Assembly: GCA_029532625.1 (NCBI GenBank)
Contig: JARFXM010000006.1
Location: 2,294,001 to 2,358,000, forward strand
DNA: 64,000 bases
Source of the DNA: Lomentospora prolificans
Lineage: Eukaryota; Ascomycota; Sordariomycetes; Microascales; Microascaceae
Reading direction: 5' to 3'
Shown here: positions 1 through 12,319 of the stretch, in pieces
Layout: every line of letters starts with the position of its first letter
Numbering within the stretch: position 1 is the stretch's first letter
Program-made: the position numbers and the translations under genes
The notes under the pieces: generated by a model
What the model was told of the DNA's origin: nothing
The model's database searches: none
Seen by the model: only the letters and a program-made list of their open reading frames with translations

Positions 1-2415
1 AACCGCCGAGCGTGCGGCGAAGACCTACGAAAGCGGGTACGTCGATATGAACATGGCCAATCCGTGATTTGATGGCTGTACGGCAAATGAGACTATGATA
101 TCTTACCTTGGGCCACGACGCAAGGAAAAAGAAAAGAAGGGAAACGGGAAAAGGGACGACGATGGCCCTGTGACGATGGCCTCATAGATCGAATGTGCAA
201 TCGATGGATGATTCCCTCATCCTCGATCCTTGAGCGAATGAGATGGAACACGAAAGGTCAGCGAAACGGCACACACACGGAAAACACACACAATCATATA
301 TACACATGCACACACTCGCGCACACACGCACATACCCACATCAAACCGCTCCATCTTCGGCGACGGTCCGGACGAAAAGAAAAGGAGAAAAAAGGGAATC
401 TGCGTGGAAGGGAATCTGCGTGGAACACGTGGGAATGTTTTCTAGTGTGGCAACCTTGGGACCCTTTTTTCAGCCATTCGCAGGTTGTCTGAGCTCCGTC
501 CGGCGCAATAGATTGGCTGGCCTGTCAGACAGCGTACCAAGACAAGAGCTGTGCAGGCAGGATGCTGTGAGATGCCATTGGGCAGCCAAATGGCTGGCGG
601 AGGAGCAGAGGGGGGAGACGACACAGAGGGAGGACCGAAGGCAACTTGGAAGTATCGTAGATCGAATTGACCTGACGTTTGGGGAGGGGGAAGGCAAAGG
701 TGATTGGGAAGAAACAGAAGGGGGGAAGGAGGGGTGTGGAAGATGGCCAGCAGGGGGGTGGCCAAGAAAGCCTGAGCCGGACTCACGGCTCAAGCCCTGG
801 ACGACAAAGTGGCATTCTCGGCTTATGAGTGGTCGAGAACCTGGGAAGCCTCGGAAATCGCGGTGAGCCTGACATCACTAAATCAGGGTATTGCGTCTTG
901 TTTCGCCGCGCGCAGGGCTTCGACGAGATGAAGTGGACATGATCTGGGAGGCGAAATATTAGGTAAGGGGTGTGCGGGCGTTTGTGTGTGTGTGTGTGTG
1001 AGAGAGATGGCGACGAAAATGTGATAATACTAGCTTTAAAACGAAAAGGGAACATATGATCACAATAGTGTTTGACTTTTGAGGGATAGGATTCCCTAGT
1101 TTGACTTTCCGTATCTTGTTCCTGATGTTTCTTGTATTCGTTTTCCCTCAATTCTTGTTCCAATTCCGTGGCCTTTTTTGCGGGCGACCATCAGGTTCAG
1201 TGCTGGTGTACTTCGGCTCAGTGGGTTGACTCAGAGTGTCTATTTTCGGCCTGTCTTGTCCCAGTCAGGCGCCAAGCATACATTGACCCATCCGATTCCG
1301 TGTTGACCAGTGTGACCATGGGCCCAGGCCTGGCTGATGGAACCTCAACACTAGCACCCTGGTAATCCTCAAATGTCCTCCGGCTGGCTACTCCTCCAGG
1401 ACGATCAATATTAGCACCGGCACCGGCATCATCATTGATCAGCACCAGCCCAGAGCCAGCCCCAGCGCCGCGGAGTTCATGCTTGCTGGCAGCGGCACTG
1501 AGCATTTGGTCCAAGCCAGCAATCTGCAATCTACCACCAGCATCAGCCAGCCCTATTACATGCACTCCTCCATCAGCCACTCCTCGTCCCTCCCTCCTGC
1601 ACTGCACGTCGCTGCACTTGGCATCATTTGTTGCGTCCACTCCCCCGGACCACGTCGGCGGGCAGGCGAGACCAGGGCCAGGACCAGGACCAGGACGACA
1701 CTGCCATCTAGTCGTGGTCTCCATCGTATCGTGGACCCACGGCTGGGCCCGGACCAGGCTCAATTATAATCGCCTACTCCGCAAGCGCCTTTACCGCCTC
1801 CCTTTATTCACAACAAGAACTCATCCGTTGAATTCTGCTATTATTTTACATCGTGATCCCCACCGCCTCTCTCTTCTCCTCCCCCCTTCCTTTTCCCGCT
1901 CTTTCCCCTTTCCTGGTCTTCACTTTTGCCTATCCACGCAGTCCTGAAGAAACCAAACCATATCCTTACTTGAACCCCTCTATCAATGAATTGCACAACT
2001 GATTCCCGAACAATATCCACCCACCGCAGGAGTAAACGACGACGTCCCTGTCTGGCCTGATAGACGTCCGTTGCTCGATCTCCGAATCTCATACACTAGA
2101 TTCCTGTTTCTAGCAGTCTAGAACCAATCTCGCTACTACCCAGCTCGCGACTCGTACAACTGCGCCCATCCTGGGAAACGGGGTTCCACTTTCGATTTAG
2201 CTCTTGTTTTGCAACCTTAGTCCTCGACTCGGCTCCTCGCTAGGAAATATACAGCCAAAGAACAACCATACTATACCAGGGTGCTCTACGCCCTCCCCTT
2301 CACTCGCACCTTTACTACTCCTCGCCTGGCCTCTTGCTTGCAAGGAGAGCCCCAACTTAAACTTTCGGCACCAAAAAGGTTCCTATATACCACCGAATCC
2401 ACGCCAATTTGCCAA
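1..2415. other. Intergenic region and 5' leader upstream of IPK1
   Basis: I find no supportable gene here. The left part is rich in CA/TG dinucleotides (about 271-340) and has a GT microsatellite at 983-1000. The part from about 1780 to 2410 is strongly C/T-rich on the + strand, as is common for promoters and 5' untranslated leaders of filamentous fungi, and probably belongs to the IPK1 gene. Open frames in this stretch overlap each other on both strands and show no domain or plausible splice structure. Confidence 0.6.
983..1000. repeat. (GT)9 microsatellite
   Basis: Nine uninterrupted TG/GT dinucleotides are followed directly by a short AG run. It lies in intergenic DNA upstream of IPK1. 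Confidence 0.9.
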
Positions 2416-4308
2416 ATGACCCCACCACCGACCGCCCCTATGGATGCGTATCATGGCGCCGCGCAAAACTTGCGCGCCGCTCGCTCTAACCGTAGTCACA
2501 CCATGGCTTCGCAAGCGAGCGGTGCGCCCTCAGGTTCCGCCTTTCTTGAACCCATTCCTACTAAGAACTCTACTTCCTCCCCTTCTGGACGGCTCTCCCT
2601 ACCCCGTCCGTCTCTGGGCCCAAGACAGAAAGTCCGAAACTCGGCCCCTGCCGTACCTACTCTGTCCATGTCGTCCTCGTCTAGCGCCTCCGGATCTCTG
2701 TCCTCTACGGCGACTTCCAGTGCGGTGCCTATTGCCTTGCCTTCGAGGCCCTTGAGAGCCTCCCCCGCTGGGCGAGGAAGCGTATCGAGGACTACTAGCT
2801 CATTTCTCCTTGACACTTCGACTTCTTCGCTAGTTTCGGGTTCCTACCTTAGCGACGACTTTGCCTTTTCTTCATCGTTCTCATCCAATTACTCGTTTGC
2901 TCCCTCGAGTTTTGCCTCGACGTGCCCGTTGGGCCCGTCTACGGACGAAGAGGTGTGCGAGTCTTCGCTGTCTGAGCCGGATCCTGTGTTTGATTCGAAG
3001 GCGAGCCCCTTTGGGAGCGCCAATATGTACAGCGTGCCCATGGGAACTAGGGTTAAGGAATTCGTCGGTGAAGGCTCCGCCAACGTCGTTGTTGAGCTGG
3101 AGTTACCGGAGGGAGCGCCACCTGCGATCAAGGATTTCTTCCAAGGGAAGCTTCTAAGGTTGCAGAAGGTCTCCAGACAGCCCGAGAAGCAGCCATATGG
3201 CTACCCTGAGCAGTACCGCTATTGGAGGGAGCGCATCAAGCCAATATTTTCGGAGAAGGAGGATCTCGTTAACATCGACCTCGTGCGTCTGGGGCCTGGA
3301 GGATCGAAGCTTTTGGATGATGTCGATGATCTGCTAGAGGTTTTGGATGAGGCCGCCTCGAGTAGGAACGGTGCACCTACTGATCTCGTGGCGCGGCCGG
3401 GGGCCCTCCAGGAATCCCACTTTCAGAAGCGCAAGAAGAAGTTTGTGGGATCTAGGCTGGCGCGCGTCGAGTTCGGCATGCTCGTAGACGACATGCGGAT
3501 TGGTGTGTCACATTTTCTTTTCTCACGCTGTGCGCTTATTTACTAACAGTAATTTACAGACGAGAGCGAGGGCGTCATGATCGAAATCAAGTCCAAGTGG
3601 CTTCTCCAATCACCCAGCGCACCTCAAGACTCCGTCCGTTGCCGAACCTGCGCCGTCCGTCTCCACCGCCACCTCAAGGACCCCTGCTATGACGGCGCAC
3701 ATCTCCCCTGCCCCCTCCTCATGGTGTCGGATCGGTATGAGGACCGAAACCTCTATGTTTCCCGCCTCTTCAACGACGACGAGGACCTCGAGGAGTGGTA
3801 CGTCGCGCCCTTGCGCCGCTGGTTCAGGGGTGTGGAGCCCTCTCGCCCTAAGCGCCTCATTATGCATATTCGTAACATGCAGAAGCAACTCGACCCGAGG
3901 GGGCCTCTTGGCTCCAACGCCGAAGACGAACAATTCCGCCTCGCCATGACTCTCAGAGACTGCAGCGTCTTTCTACGAGTTATGCGTCGGCCTGGTGGAC
4001 AGGCCAAGGTTGTGGCCAAGATTGCGGACCTGGATAAGAAGAATTCCGAGGCCAAGATGGAATGGTGGAAGAAGACAGAGTTAGATCTCGTCAAAGGGGG
4101 GGCGTACACGGCGGCATATCGAGTCGACGGTGAGAAAGGCAGGGTTGTGCCTGCCGGTACCGGATGCTACATGGAGATGGTGGAGAGGCGGAAGAGGAAC
4201 AAGAGTGGTAAAGGCGAGGAGCGGAGGGAGTGGAAGTTGAAGGATGGTATGGAAGATCAGCACAACCGGCTCATCAGGAAGGCGGACCTGGGCCGGTACG
4301 CAACGTGA
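2416..4308 (+). CDS. IPK1: Inositol-pentakisphosphate 2-kinase (Ipk1 family)
   Basis: Two exons, 2416..3502 and 3560..4308, give 611 residues. The 57-bp intron has donor GTGTGT, branch-like TACTAAC and acceptor TTTACAG, and joins the frame to give MRI-D-ESEGVMIEIKSKWL. The family phosphorylates the 2-position of inositol pentakisphosphate to make InsP6 (phytate), which supports mRNA export and feeds inositol pyrophosphates. Residues 1 to about 210 are Ser/Pro/Thr-rich low complexity. The kinase fold starts near residue 213 with VKEFVGEGSANVV (nucleotide-binding G-loop), and the diagnostic EIKSKWL motif is at about 371-377, followed by a CRTC/CPLL cysteine segment. The first ATG in frame is 2416; the frame is open further upstream but only from a GTG. 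A later start at residue 9 is possible. The long Ser-rich N-terminus is unlike the compact yeast and plant enzymes. The family call is firm; the exact start is less certain. Confidence 0.9.
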
Positions 4309-4405
4309 AGGTTGAGACGAGGTAGCTAAAGGGGGGGACGATACTACACCGGTTGTAGACGACATATCGCTGGTTTAGATGGGATCGCTCTCATGAGTAT
4401 GGTAT

Positions 4406-4442
4406 GACTGGGACTGGGACTGGGACTGGGACTGGGACTGGG
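4406..4442. repeat. (ACTGGG)6 hexanucleotide repeat
   Basis: Six tandem copies of ACTGGG lie about 100 bp past the IPK1 stop codon, so they probably sit in its 3' untranslated region or terminator. The unit is not the fungal telomere unit TTAGGG. Confidence 0.9.
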
Positions 4443-4560
4443 TTTTTGGGTCATTCGTTTTTTTTCATGGGATTCAAGGGATATCATGTATGTGTATAAA
4501 TATGGTGCATGTGGGCATGAAGCATGAAGCATGTAGATGGCGATAGATACCCGAGGTATA

Positions 4561-5178
4561 TCACTTCACTCGCTTAAAGTATGGTTTATTTGGACGATCG
4601 TTAAGCTCCGCGTATATGGACCCGTGGATTCCGACTGATTGCCTGCTTTTATGATCTAAACTCCTCAGATCACCATGCGTGGTAGAGAGACGGGATTGTG
4701 ACTTGGAAGCCCCAGATTTTGGAAGCATGGCGATCTGAGAAGTGGTAGTCGAGACGTCTTGCATTTGAACTTCCATCCACTCGGTAATGAGCTTATGGCA
4801 GAGTTCAGCGCCTTTTGCCATGTCAGCACGTTCACAGCCCTCCCCACTCCCCATAATACGCAAGATTTGAGCATACATCGGAAGCATGAACGCCGACCAG
4901 TCACACATTCCCAGGATCGCGCTATCGGAAGAAGCCTGTTCGGAACATTTCACACATTACAAACATGCGCGTGCATGAAATCCGTCCGAAGGAGGGGAAA
5001 CAGAGGGTGACCTTGGGGTGGTGGCATGCGAGCTCTGACTCTTTACAGTATTAGTGCCTCTAGCATTAGAACGAGTGGCCCTTGCCAGCTGCAAGTCATG
5101 CCCGAGGGATAATTTTTGCGAGCTTTTGCTCTCTTGAGTGGGGACGCCTCTGCCGCACACGAGTGGACCATAATTCAT
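4561..5178 (-). CDS. Possible small hypothetical gene (weak)
   Basis: On the minus strand two segments in the same frame (5178..4960 and 4953..4561) are separated by one TAA. A plausible intron (donor near GTCACC, acceptor CGAACAG) could remove the stop. The downstream segment has a balanced, protein-like composition with hydrophobic and acidic stretches (for example SAFMLPMYAQILRIM, then a Lys/Glu-rich helix), unlike the Arg/Ser/Pro-rich noise of nearby frames. I recognise no domain. The start at 5178 is an ATG. The stretch could equally be chance. It lies alone between IPK1 and MDM34. Confidence 0.22.
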
Positions 5179-7682
5179 GTTCTGCTGCCAGGCTAGGGCG
5201 GATCAAGGGCTAGGCCATTTTGAGGAGTATGGTATCGTGACTTTGTGGGATGAGGGAACATGGTGTGATTTCTAGCGTCGCGCTGCCCTTCCTTCTTCTT
5301 TGTCTCGTTTCCCTTTTTTTCCCTTATCTCCTTTTTGGCGTCGATAGACAACATTTATAGAGAAGGAATCTAAGGTCTTAAGAACTTGGGAGGCTTTTGT
5401 GGCTGCGGGGCATTCCGGGGAATTGGTAAGGGGGGTTTGGACCAGCGCCCGGTTTTGCATGACTTTGGGAGATTGAAAGTTGGCTTGGGCCTCTGTCGCG
5501 AACAGGGACGCCCTTGCCCAGCAAGTGGGAATGGTAGAAAAAAGGGACATCGCGCTGAAAATTGACCGCGGACGGTTTGGCGATGTTTTATGAGCCGATT
5601 TAATGCGTTCCCTTTGCTTTTCTTGGTTCGCGTCCGCAACTGGCTGGCTAGTATTACAGTATCAACAGCACTTGCGGGGTTTGACTCGTTCTGTTTACTT
5701 TGTACGCTTTCAGTCTCTTACATGTTGGCTTTGAGGGGAAGGGTGGTCAGTCGTCGGTCTCGAGTGGATGGGCCTGCACCACCTCCCTCCCTCTTCTGAC
5801 CACCCATCTCAGATCCAGGAGGCTGTAAGGTACGTTTCCCCTTTGATGGGGCTGAGGAGAGAGAGGCAAGACACTGTTGTGCGTGCACGCTCTTCGAAGA
5901 GGGAGGGGTGTGTGATGGCGTGTGATGCGGGGGAAGGCTCATCGCGTCATCATACCACGCGGCGGGATGAGGACGATTGGCGAGGGCAAACCTTTTCTTG
6001 TAAGCCTGACCTATCGGCCGGATCCATCTGGACGAGTGATATTCGTGGCCCCAGGCAGGAAATTGTATCCGGATCGAAAACCGGTGGCGGCGAGTAGAAG
6101 CGAGCCGTCCTTGTCTGATAATGCACGTCCAGCTCCAAACAGGTCAATAGATGCTGGCTACCGTGAATGAAGATGTCTTTTGCAGACCTGCTGCGACGCT
6201 GGGGCTCGTCGTGGGTAGTGTTCGTGGTGGGTTTAGGTGCCTAAAGGGAAATCGTGTATTAAGAATCGATCGATGGGTACTGTTCAGTGGTTCGGTCCGA
6301 GTGGCTGGCTACTTGATTCGGATCCTTCTAGTCATCTCGCGTGCCTGGCATTGGGGCGGCGTCATCGCCATGTTAGGGACCAGCCATTCCTGGGGCGCTG
6401 CCTTGACGTATCTGGCGCCGTTGACCAACTGGGAAACTTTTCGGCCACGACCCACCCATGACCGAACCGCCACCGAGGTTATTAGTACGGGCAGCGCTCT
6501 GGGTCACAGTGGATTTCTCAGTGGGTTCACGAACCCCAGTTCTCTGGCCCAGGTTTGTGGAGAAGAATGTTGATCGTCCAGTGGGCTTCATTGCAAAACT
6601 GGGGTGGCCCACTGGCGCTACTTGTGTCGTGTGCTACGAGAAAACTAATACTTATGTGCAAGCTTGACAGAGGACATAATTATGTCTTCCATGGGGAAGA
6701 AGGTACCCACTTGCGCGAACCACATGTACCACTGCACTCACGGGAGCATAGGTTGGTACAAGTTGTCCATGCGGCGATCCCGCATGGCTCACCTCGGACG
6801 CTCGGATATAGGAGGAATGCGGCAACTGGTCTCTGGCGTGTGGGAGCTCTCTGCCAATGGGACGAGACGAAAATTTTCAGGATTGCGACCATATGATACT
6901 GGAGGACTGGGCCAGTGACAAGAGAGCCAGCCATCGCCCCTTTCACCCGTCAGTATTGTGTTTTTATTTTTTATTTTTTTATTATTATTCTTATTTTTTT
7001 AATCCCGCTCAAGCTACTGCGAAGGGGAGCAAAAGAGCCTTGAATTCTCAAAGCGTCATCCTCTGTTGATTCTCCCCCAATTCCCCATCTCCATCGGCAT
7101 CGCGCCTTGGTTTCCCCAACTGCTTTCTTTCTCTTTATTCCCGTTGGTCTGTCTGGCAGTTCGTCTCGGGATTTGGAGAGAGCTCGTGTAATAATTTCCA
7201 TCCGTCTCCTTTCCTTCTCATATACCTTGTTCGAGCTTAGCTGCTTTGCTTGCCGACCCACTGTGTACCCGAGACTACCGACCAGCCCCTTGGCCTGCAG
7301 TTGCATTTTCGACGCAGCCGAAACCAAAGGAAACCCGAGCCCCAGTCAGGAGAGAGGACTCCTGTTATGAGCAAGCGCAGAGGGGAAAGAAAAAAAAAAG
7401 CACCCGTCGTTCCACACCCGACGAACCCACGAGCTACACAAACCAACGATTGTTAATTCCTCACTCGCCCACACCATCGTGCTTTCCCAACTTTTGTACT
7501 TTCGTGCTGTTTTTTTTTCCCCTCACTTTTCGTCCTCTCTTTATTTCCCCCGCGTATAATTCAACCTTTTACCGCAATAAATCGAAACAAACGAAGAAGC
7601 CGAACTAGACGAACGAGAAATCCACAACCGAAGGCATCTGCTTATCCACCCGATGGTTGCGACGCAATAGTGCCATTTCAAC
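5179..7682. other. Intergenic region upstream of MDM34
   Basis: No gene can be supported. From about 7080 to 7680 the + strand is very C/T-rich with short T-runs, consistent with the promoter and 5' leader of MDM34. An A/T-rich block (TTTTTATTATTATTC type) lies near 6960-7005. Confidence 0.55.
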
Positions 7683-9873
7683 ATGGCCTTCAACTTCAAC
7701 TGGTCGCCGCTCGCGGCCGACGCAGAATTCTACAACCGGGCCAAAGACTTGCTCACGAGGGCCCTCAACAAGTCCCCCAAGCCGCCCATCATCGTCGATG
7801 ACATCCTCGTCTCCGACTTCAACCTGGGCTCCACGCCCCCAGACCTTGAGATTCTCGAGATTGGCGACCTCGCCGAAGACAGGTTCCGCGGCATCTTCAA
7901 GATGTGCTACTCTGGCGACGCCTCTGTGACGCTGAAGACGCGCGTTCAGGTATGTGCGGAATGATATTTTTCATCACATTTTCAAGTTTTCCACATCCTT
8001 TTTCGATGGGAAGTGATGGCGCTGTGCTGGTTTACCTGCCGTTACGCGCTGTTGTTTTCTTTTTGGGGGGGCGAAGCTCGAAAGCAGCGCTGCGCCCGCA
8101 AATTTTGGCGATCGGCTTAATTGCTCGGGTTGCTCTAATTACGCTACTGTCGAGCTCTCCATCATCCATCTGCGATAGCATCACCAGCACCACTGTCGCG
8201 CATCAAGTCCCTCAGCGGTTTTTTTCCTTTCCCAAACGAGCTCCTTGGAATATTCTCTCACCTCATCCCATCCACCCCTGATTTCCGACGATACCCCGGG
8301 CGGTTTGTTTCTTGAACTTATTTCTTGGCCCGCCCCTCTTTCTCATTCCAGCACCCATGCTCGCATTGACATGGAAATTACCCCCCAGCCGGGATTACGC
8401 GCTATATCGCGACCTGGATCGCCGATTGCAATAGCAATGTGCTAATATAACAACACCACTAAATAGGCAAATCCAATGAACACCTACCTCAACTGCACGC
8501 CGTCTTTTACGTCACCCCAGCCGTTGGCCGCATCGGACGGACTCACGATACCTCTGTCCATCACGCTATCCCATATTCGGTTATCGGCCTTCATCATCGT
8601 CGTTTACTCGAAGCACAAGGGCGTCACTATCGTCTTCCGCAATGACCCTATCGAGTCCCTCAAGGTCTCGTCGACCTTTGATTCGATCCAGTTCGTGCGC
8701 GACTACCTGCAGCGCACCATTGAGACCCAGCTCCGCAACCTGATGATGGAGGAGCTTCCTAGCATCATCCACCGATTCTCTCTACAAGTTCTATGTCACC
8801 GCCTGCCGCGCGATGACAATGATGATGGCGAGGGTGTTATCGATCCGCTTGCGAGCCCACCTCTCGACCCCGTTGACTCGGCCGGCAACCTGCTAGATGC
8901 TAACCAGATTTCGGAGCTCAACCTCACCGATAGCGAAGAGGTCCAGTTCCAGTTCCGATCTTTGTTCTCGCACCTCAACTTGACTCGCCTTACTGAGGTT
9001 GCCACCGCCCACAGCTTCCTGTCGACCTTTACGCCGGGTCTCAAGGATATCCAACTCCGAGCTACGGATTCCGATCTCTCAGATAGCAGTGGTAGCTCAA
9101 CTCCCCGATCGCCCGGACCTGGCCACGCGAAGACGTATTCGTTCAATAATACCGCGACGTCATACACGTATTCAGACTCGGGAAGCTCGACGAACGGATC
9201 GATCCCGTCCCGACCCTCTCTCGTGAGCCTCAACTCCGCCACCACTGGATTGGCGCTGGGGTCTGGTCGCTCTCGCTCGTACACTACACGCAAGAGAAAG
9301 CACAGGGTCGTCAACCTCAGGAAGTCCAAGTCTGAGGCCGGATCGGAGGCTTCTAGCGAGGCAGGCGAATCTGTTTCGGACACAGCCTCGTCCGTCGCGG
9401 AGTCTGCCTCCGAGCCCATCATGCACAGCTCCATCCCCGAGGAGCCCGAGATCGAGGTCGTGCCACCCATGCCACCCACCGCTTCCACGAGAAGGACGCG
9501 CTTCGAAGCCACCACTACCGAGAAGAAGCGGCCCCAGATGCTCAGCCGCTCGCCCCTCACGGCCGATCTCTTCCGCCAGCCCGAGGCAGCTGTAAAGACG
9601 GCACCCGTCGCAGCCGAGGAAAAGATGCCTGGTGTTAAGCCTGCTTCACATGTTGCGAGCTCCTCGCGCGCCCACAAGTCGGAGAAGAAGGCTCAACAAG
9701 CCGAGCAAGCCCAGCCCGGTTTTGATGCACCGTCGGTTATCCTGGAGCAAGCCTGGATTATGAAGATGGCGGGCGAGATTGCCCGTCGCGTCTATGACGA
9801 GAAGAGTCGCCGAGACGCCGTCTGGGACGAGAGGGAGGACGTTCCTCCTCCCTACGAAGCCGCCTCTAGGTAG
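7683..9873 (+). CDS. MDM34: Mdm34, ERMES complex subunit
   Basis: Exons 7683..7949 and 8467..9873 encode 557 residues. The intron (donor GTATGT, branch-like GCTAATATAAC, acceptor AAATAG) is 517 bp, long for this genome, and joins RVQ to ANPMNTYL in phase 0. The opening MAFNFNWSPL and the following segment (NKSPKPPIIVDDILV, PPDLEILEIGDLAEDRF) are hallmarks of Mdm34, whose SMP lipid-transfer domain fills about residues 1-200 and continues with FRNDPIESLKVSSTFDSIQF. Mdm34 sits in the mitochondrial outer membrane side of the ER-mitochondria encounter structure with Mmm1, Mdm10 and Mdm12, and helps phospholipid exchange and mitochondrial inheritance. The C-terminal half is disordered: Ser-rich, a basic RKRKHR patch and acidic clusters, ending in a short PPPYEA motif that resembles a PPxY ubiquitin-ligase docking site. 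Length is normal for filamentous fungi. Identity is secure. Confidence 0.95.
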
Positions 9874-11372
9874 GCGAAGAAAACCTACCCATTATCTATC
9901 GACAAGAATGAGACATCCTCTGTTGTCGAATTTCCTTGCGTCATCCCATCTCCTTGTCGAATTTCTACGCTTTGTTCTTTTGATTGATACACTATTGGCA
10001 TGGCGTTCGGGTTTCTTTACATTCGACTCAGTTTTCGAACTCCTTGGCACAAGCTAGGAGAGGAAGAAAAAGGAGCCTTGTTAGTGCTAATATGTATAAA
10101 CACACCTTGTTTCTACCACGGCGTCCAGAGGGGGAGCATTTTTCGACTTGTTGTTTCCTGGGGAGCATCATTTCCCGTTGTTTTTTTATCATCCAAAAAT
10201 TTCGGTGCGTTGTCAAGAGAGAGCAGAGCAATTACTCATGGGAAACTATTCACGGAGACATTTATTACTCGGGGGAAAAAATAGGGTTTAGAGGAGTTTT
10301 CACGGTTTCAAAAACGACATGTCATAGAGAGAAGATATCAACAACACACACAACACAAGCCAAGGGGAAAGAAAGAAACCGTGATGTAACTTCCTGCCCT
10401 TCTTTTTCCTATGTCTCGCCTCATCATCTTTTTGCTCTCTCTCGTTTCTATTCGAGATCACTCTCTGGGACTGCTTGGAACGGGGTTGCTCATTGATACC
10501 CATGTAGCAGATCTAGTTTGTTTTTACACTTTCAGTCATTCTCTAACTAACTACTACTCGCTATTTTCCTATGTCTTTTTGTTTCCAACGGAGGGGAATG
10601 GGAAGGGTCAAGTCCTAAGGAAAGAGGCAAGGTCCGCATACAAAACTTAACCGCTATATATATCGAATCGGGCCGAGTACAAAGGGAACAACATATACAA
10701 GAAAAGAATGGGTATTCTGGGATTGACCGGGTGGTTGGTGGTTGGGTTTGGGGGAGTTGAGTCGAAACTTGGTTTTCCTTTTCGTTTTCTTTTTCTTTTC
10801 CTTTTTTTTTTTCTTTTTCCTTGGGTCTTAGAGAAACTCTTGCTTAGTCTTGAGTATTGTAGTCCGTCCTGGATGGATCGGACGAGTTGAGCTTGGCTCT
10901 GGGCCTTGCTTGGCCGTAGAAATTCCACTCCTCTTAAGTGTGAACTGGCCTCCACCCTTTTCTCACTCTCTCTCACTCTCTCGGTGAAGCGATGTGATTT
11001 GAAATGAATTTGAAATTGCCAGGTTCTGTCATCAATGATATAGACTACTCCTAACGCCGTCCAGCCAGCCGCCATCCGCCTTGTATTCCCTGTCGGTCTA
11101 CTCGTACACCAAGGCTCACGCCTCTATATAAGCAGTCAATACTTTTAGCCCACGTATTCGGCAAACTACCCCATACAACAAGCCACAAGCCCTCAAGGAC
11201 GTGACTTTCTCGGTCTCCCCACCTTCCTCTTCACAGGTTTCGAATCGGAATCCACACCATCCTGCGACGCGCTCTCCCTCCAGTCCCCATCAGCCTCGCT
11301 CTTCCTAGCCGACTTCCTCCTGTTCCTCGAGGGCGGCTTCTTGACGACGTCCAGACTCTGACGGTTCCCCCT
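9874..11372. other. Intergenic region between MDM34 and YAF9 3' ends
   Basis: This is a convergent intergenic stretch. It is T-rich with several pyrimidine runs, including a CTTTTC/T tract at about 10775-10825, and probably contains the 3' UTRs of both flanking genes. Short frames here have no domain, start context or splice structure that would support a gene. Confidence 0.55.
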
Positions 11373-12319
11373 CTAAGTACCCGCCTTCTTCGCCTGCGCC
11401 TCCGCCGCCGCGGCGTTCTCGGCCCGCAGCTCAGCCAACTTCTTCTCCTTTTCCAAGTTCCCGTTCTTGGTCTCGTCGATCCAGCCCACGACCTTTTCGA
11501 GCGCCTTGGAGATCCTCTCGCGCTCGAGATCTTCGGCCTCTTTGGAGAAGGGCTGCTCGGCCGTCATGTGCAGCGGCACGAGCGCGGACCTTTCGTAGAC
11601 GATGCCCGAGGCCGGATCGATGGGAGCGTTCTGCTGCTTCTTGTTGGCGGCGGCGGTGCCTCCGCCCTTGACGCCTTGCCCGGCGCGGGGATGCGCGCCC
11701 GAGGTGAGGATATTGTAAAAGACCTCGTAGGGCTCGTTGAAGAGCTGCTCCTCGTAGTTCCAGGCGATGATGTCGCCGTTGGGCTGGCGCGAGCGGGCTT
11801 TTTCCTCGTCATTTTTGCCGTAGGGGTGGAGGCGGAGGTGGTGGTAGAGAGTTTGGGCTTTTTCGCCGGATTCGGTGGAGTAGTAGAGCTTGATTGTGAT
11901 TTCGAATTCACCCCAGCCGGTTTCGTTTACGACGAAGGGCTTCCCCTTTTCGCCTTCGATCACTATATTCTCAAAAAGGACGGGTTCCCCCGGTCAGACT
12001 TCTTTTGTATCCCAAGCCGAGTTGGAATGGTGCGCGTGGTGGAGAGGGGGTGCGGCGAGCAAGAAAAAAAAAACGTACTCCGTACATGGTTGGGGATGGA
12101 CTCGTGCAGCTTAAACTGAACCCTGCGCAGCCAGTACGTGATATCAGTGTCGTCGACACCCTTGATGAAGACCTGCCACGAGTGCGTGTGGCCGTCGGGC
12201 ACGTTGGGGGGCTTCGGGTTCGTCTTGTCGTCGAAGAGGCGGGCGGTCGTGCCGTAGATGAAGGGGCGGCTGATTTGGACGCCCTTCATGCGCTTGCCGA
12301 GCTGGTTTGGGGGCGCCAT
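11373..12319 (-). CDS. YAF9: YEATS-domain protein Yaf9
   Basis: On the minus strand, exon 1 is 12319..12079 and exon 2 is 11962..11373, giving 276 residues. The 116-bp intron has donor GTACGT and acceptor AATATAG; splicing rebuilds an ATG codon and gives NHVRMIEGEKGKPF. The YEATS domain (about residues 10-155) shows HTHSWQVFIKG, YWLRRVQFKLHES and ETGWGEFEI, followed by the YHHLRLHPYG segment. The C-terminal 40-50 residues are a charged Ala/Glu/Lys coiled coil. Yaf9 is the acyl-lysine histone reader shared by the NuA4 acetyltransferase and the SWR1 H2A.Z-exchange complex in the nucleus. The start is the ATG directly before APPNQLGKRMKGVQISRPF; an upstream in-frame extension is Pro/His-rich and not conserved-looking. 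It is transcribed divergently from the Coq11-like gene across about 0.8 kb. Confidence 0.94.

Noticed and set aside
2281..2415. Upstream extension of IPK1
   Set aside because: The frame opens only from GTG, and the added residues are a translation of pyrimidine-rich leader.
4406..4442. ACTGGG repeat as an interstitial telomere sequence
   Set aside because: The unit differs from TTAGGG and there is no subtelomeric context.
8796..9677. 293-codon minus-strand frame inside MDM34
   Set aside because: Antisense shadow of the disordered C-terminal half of Mdm34; no start context or domain.
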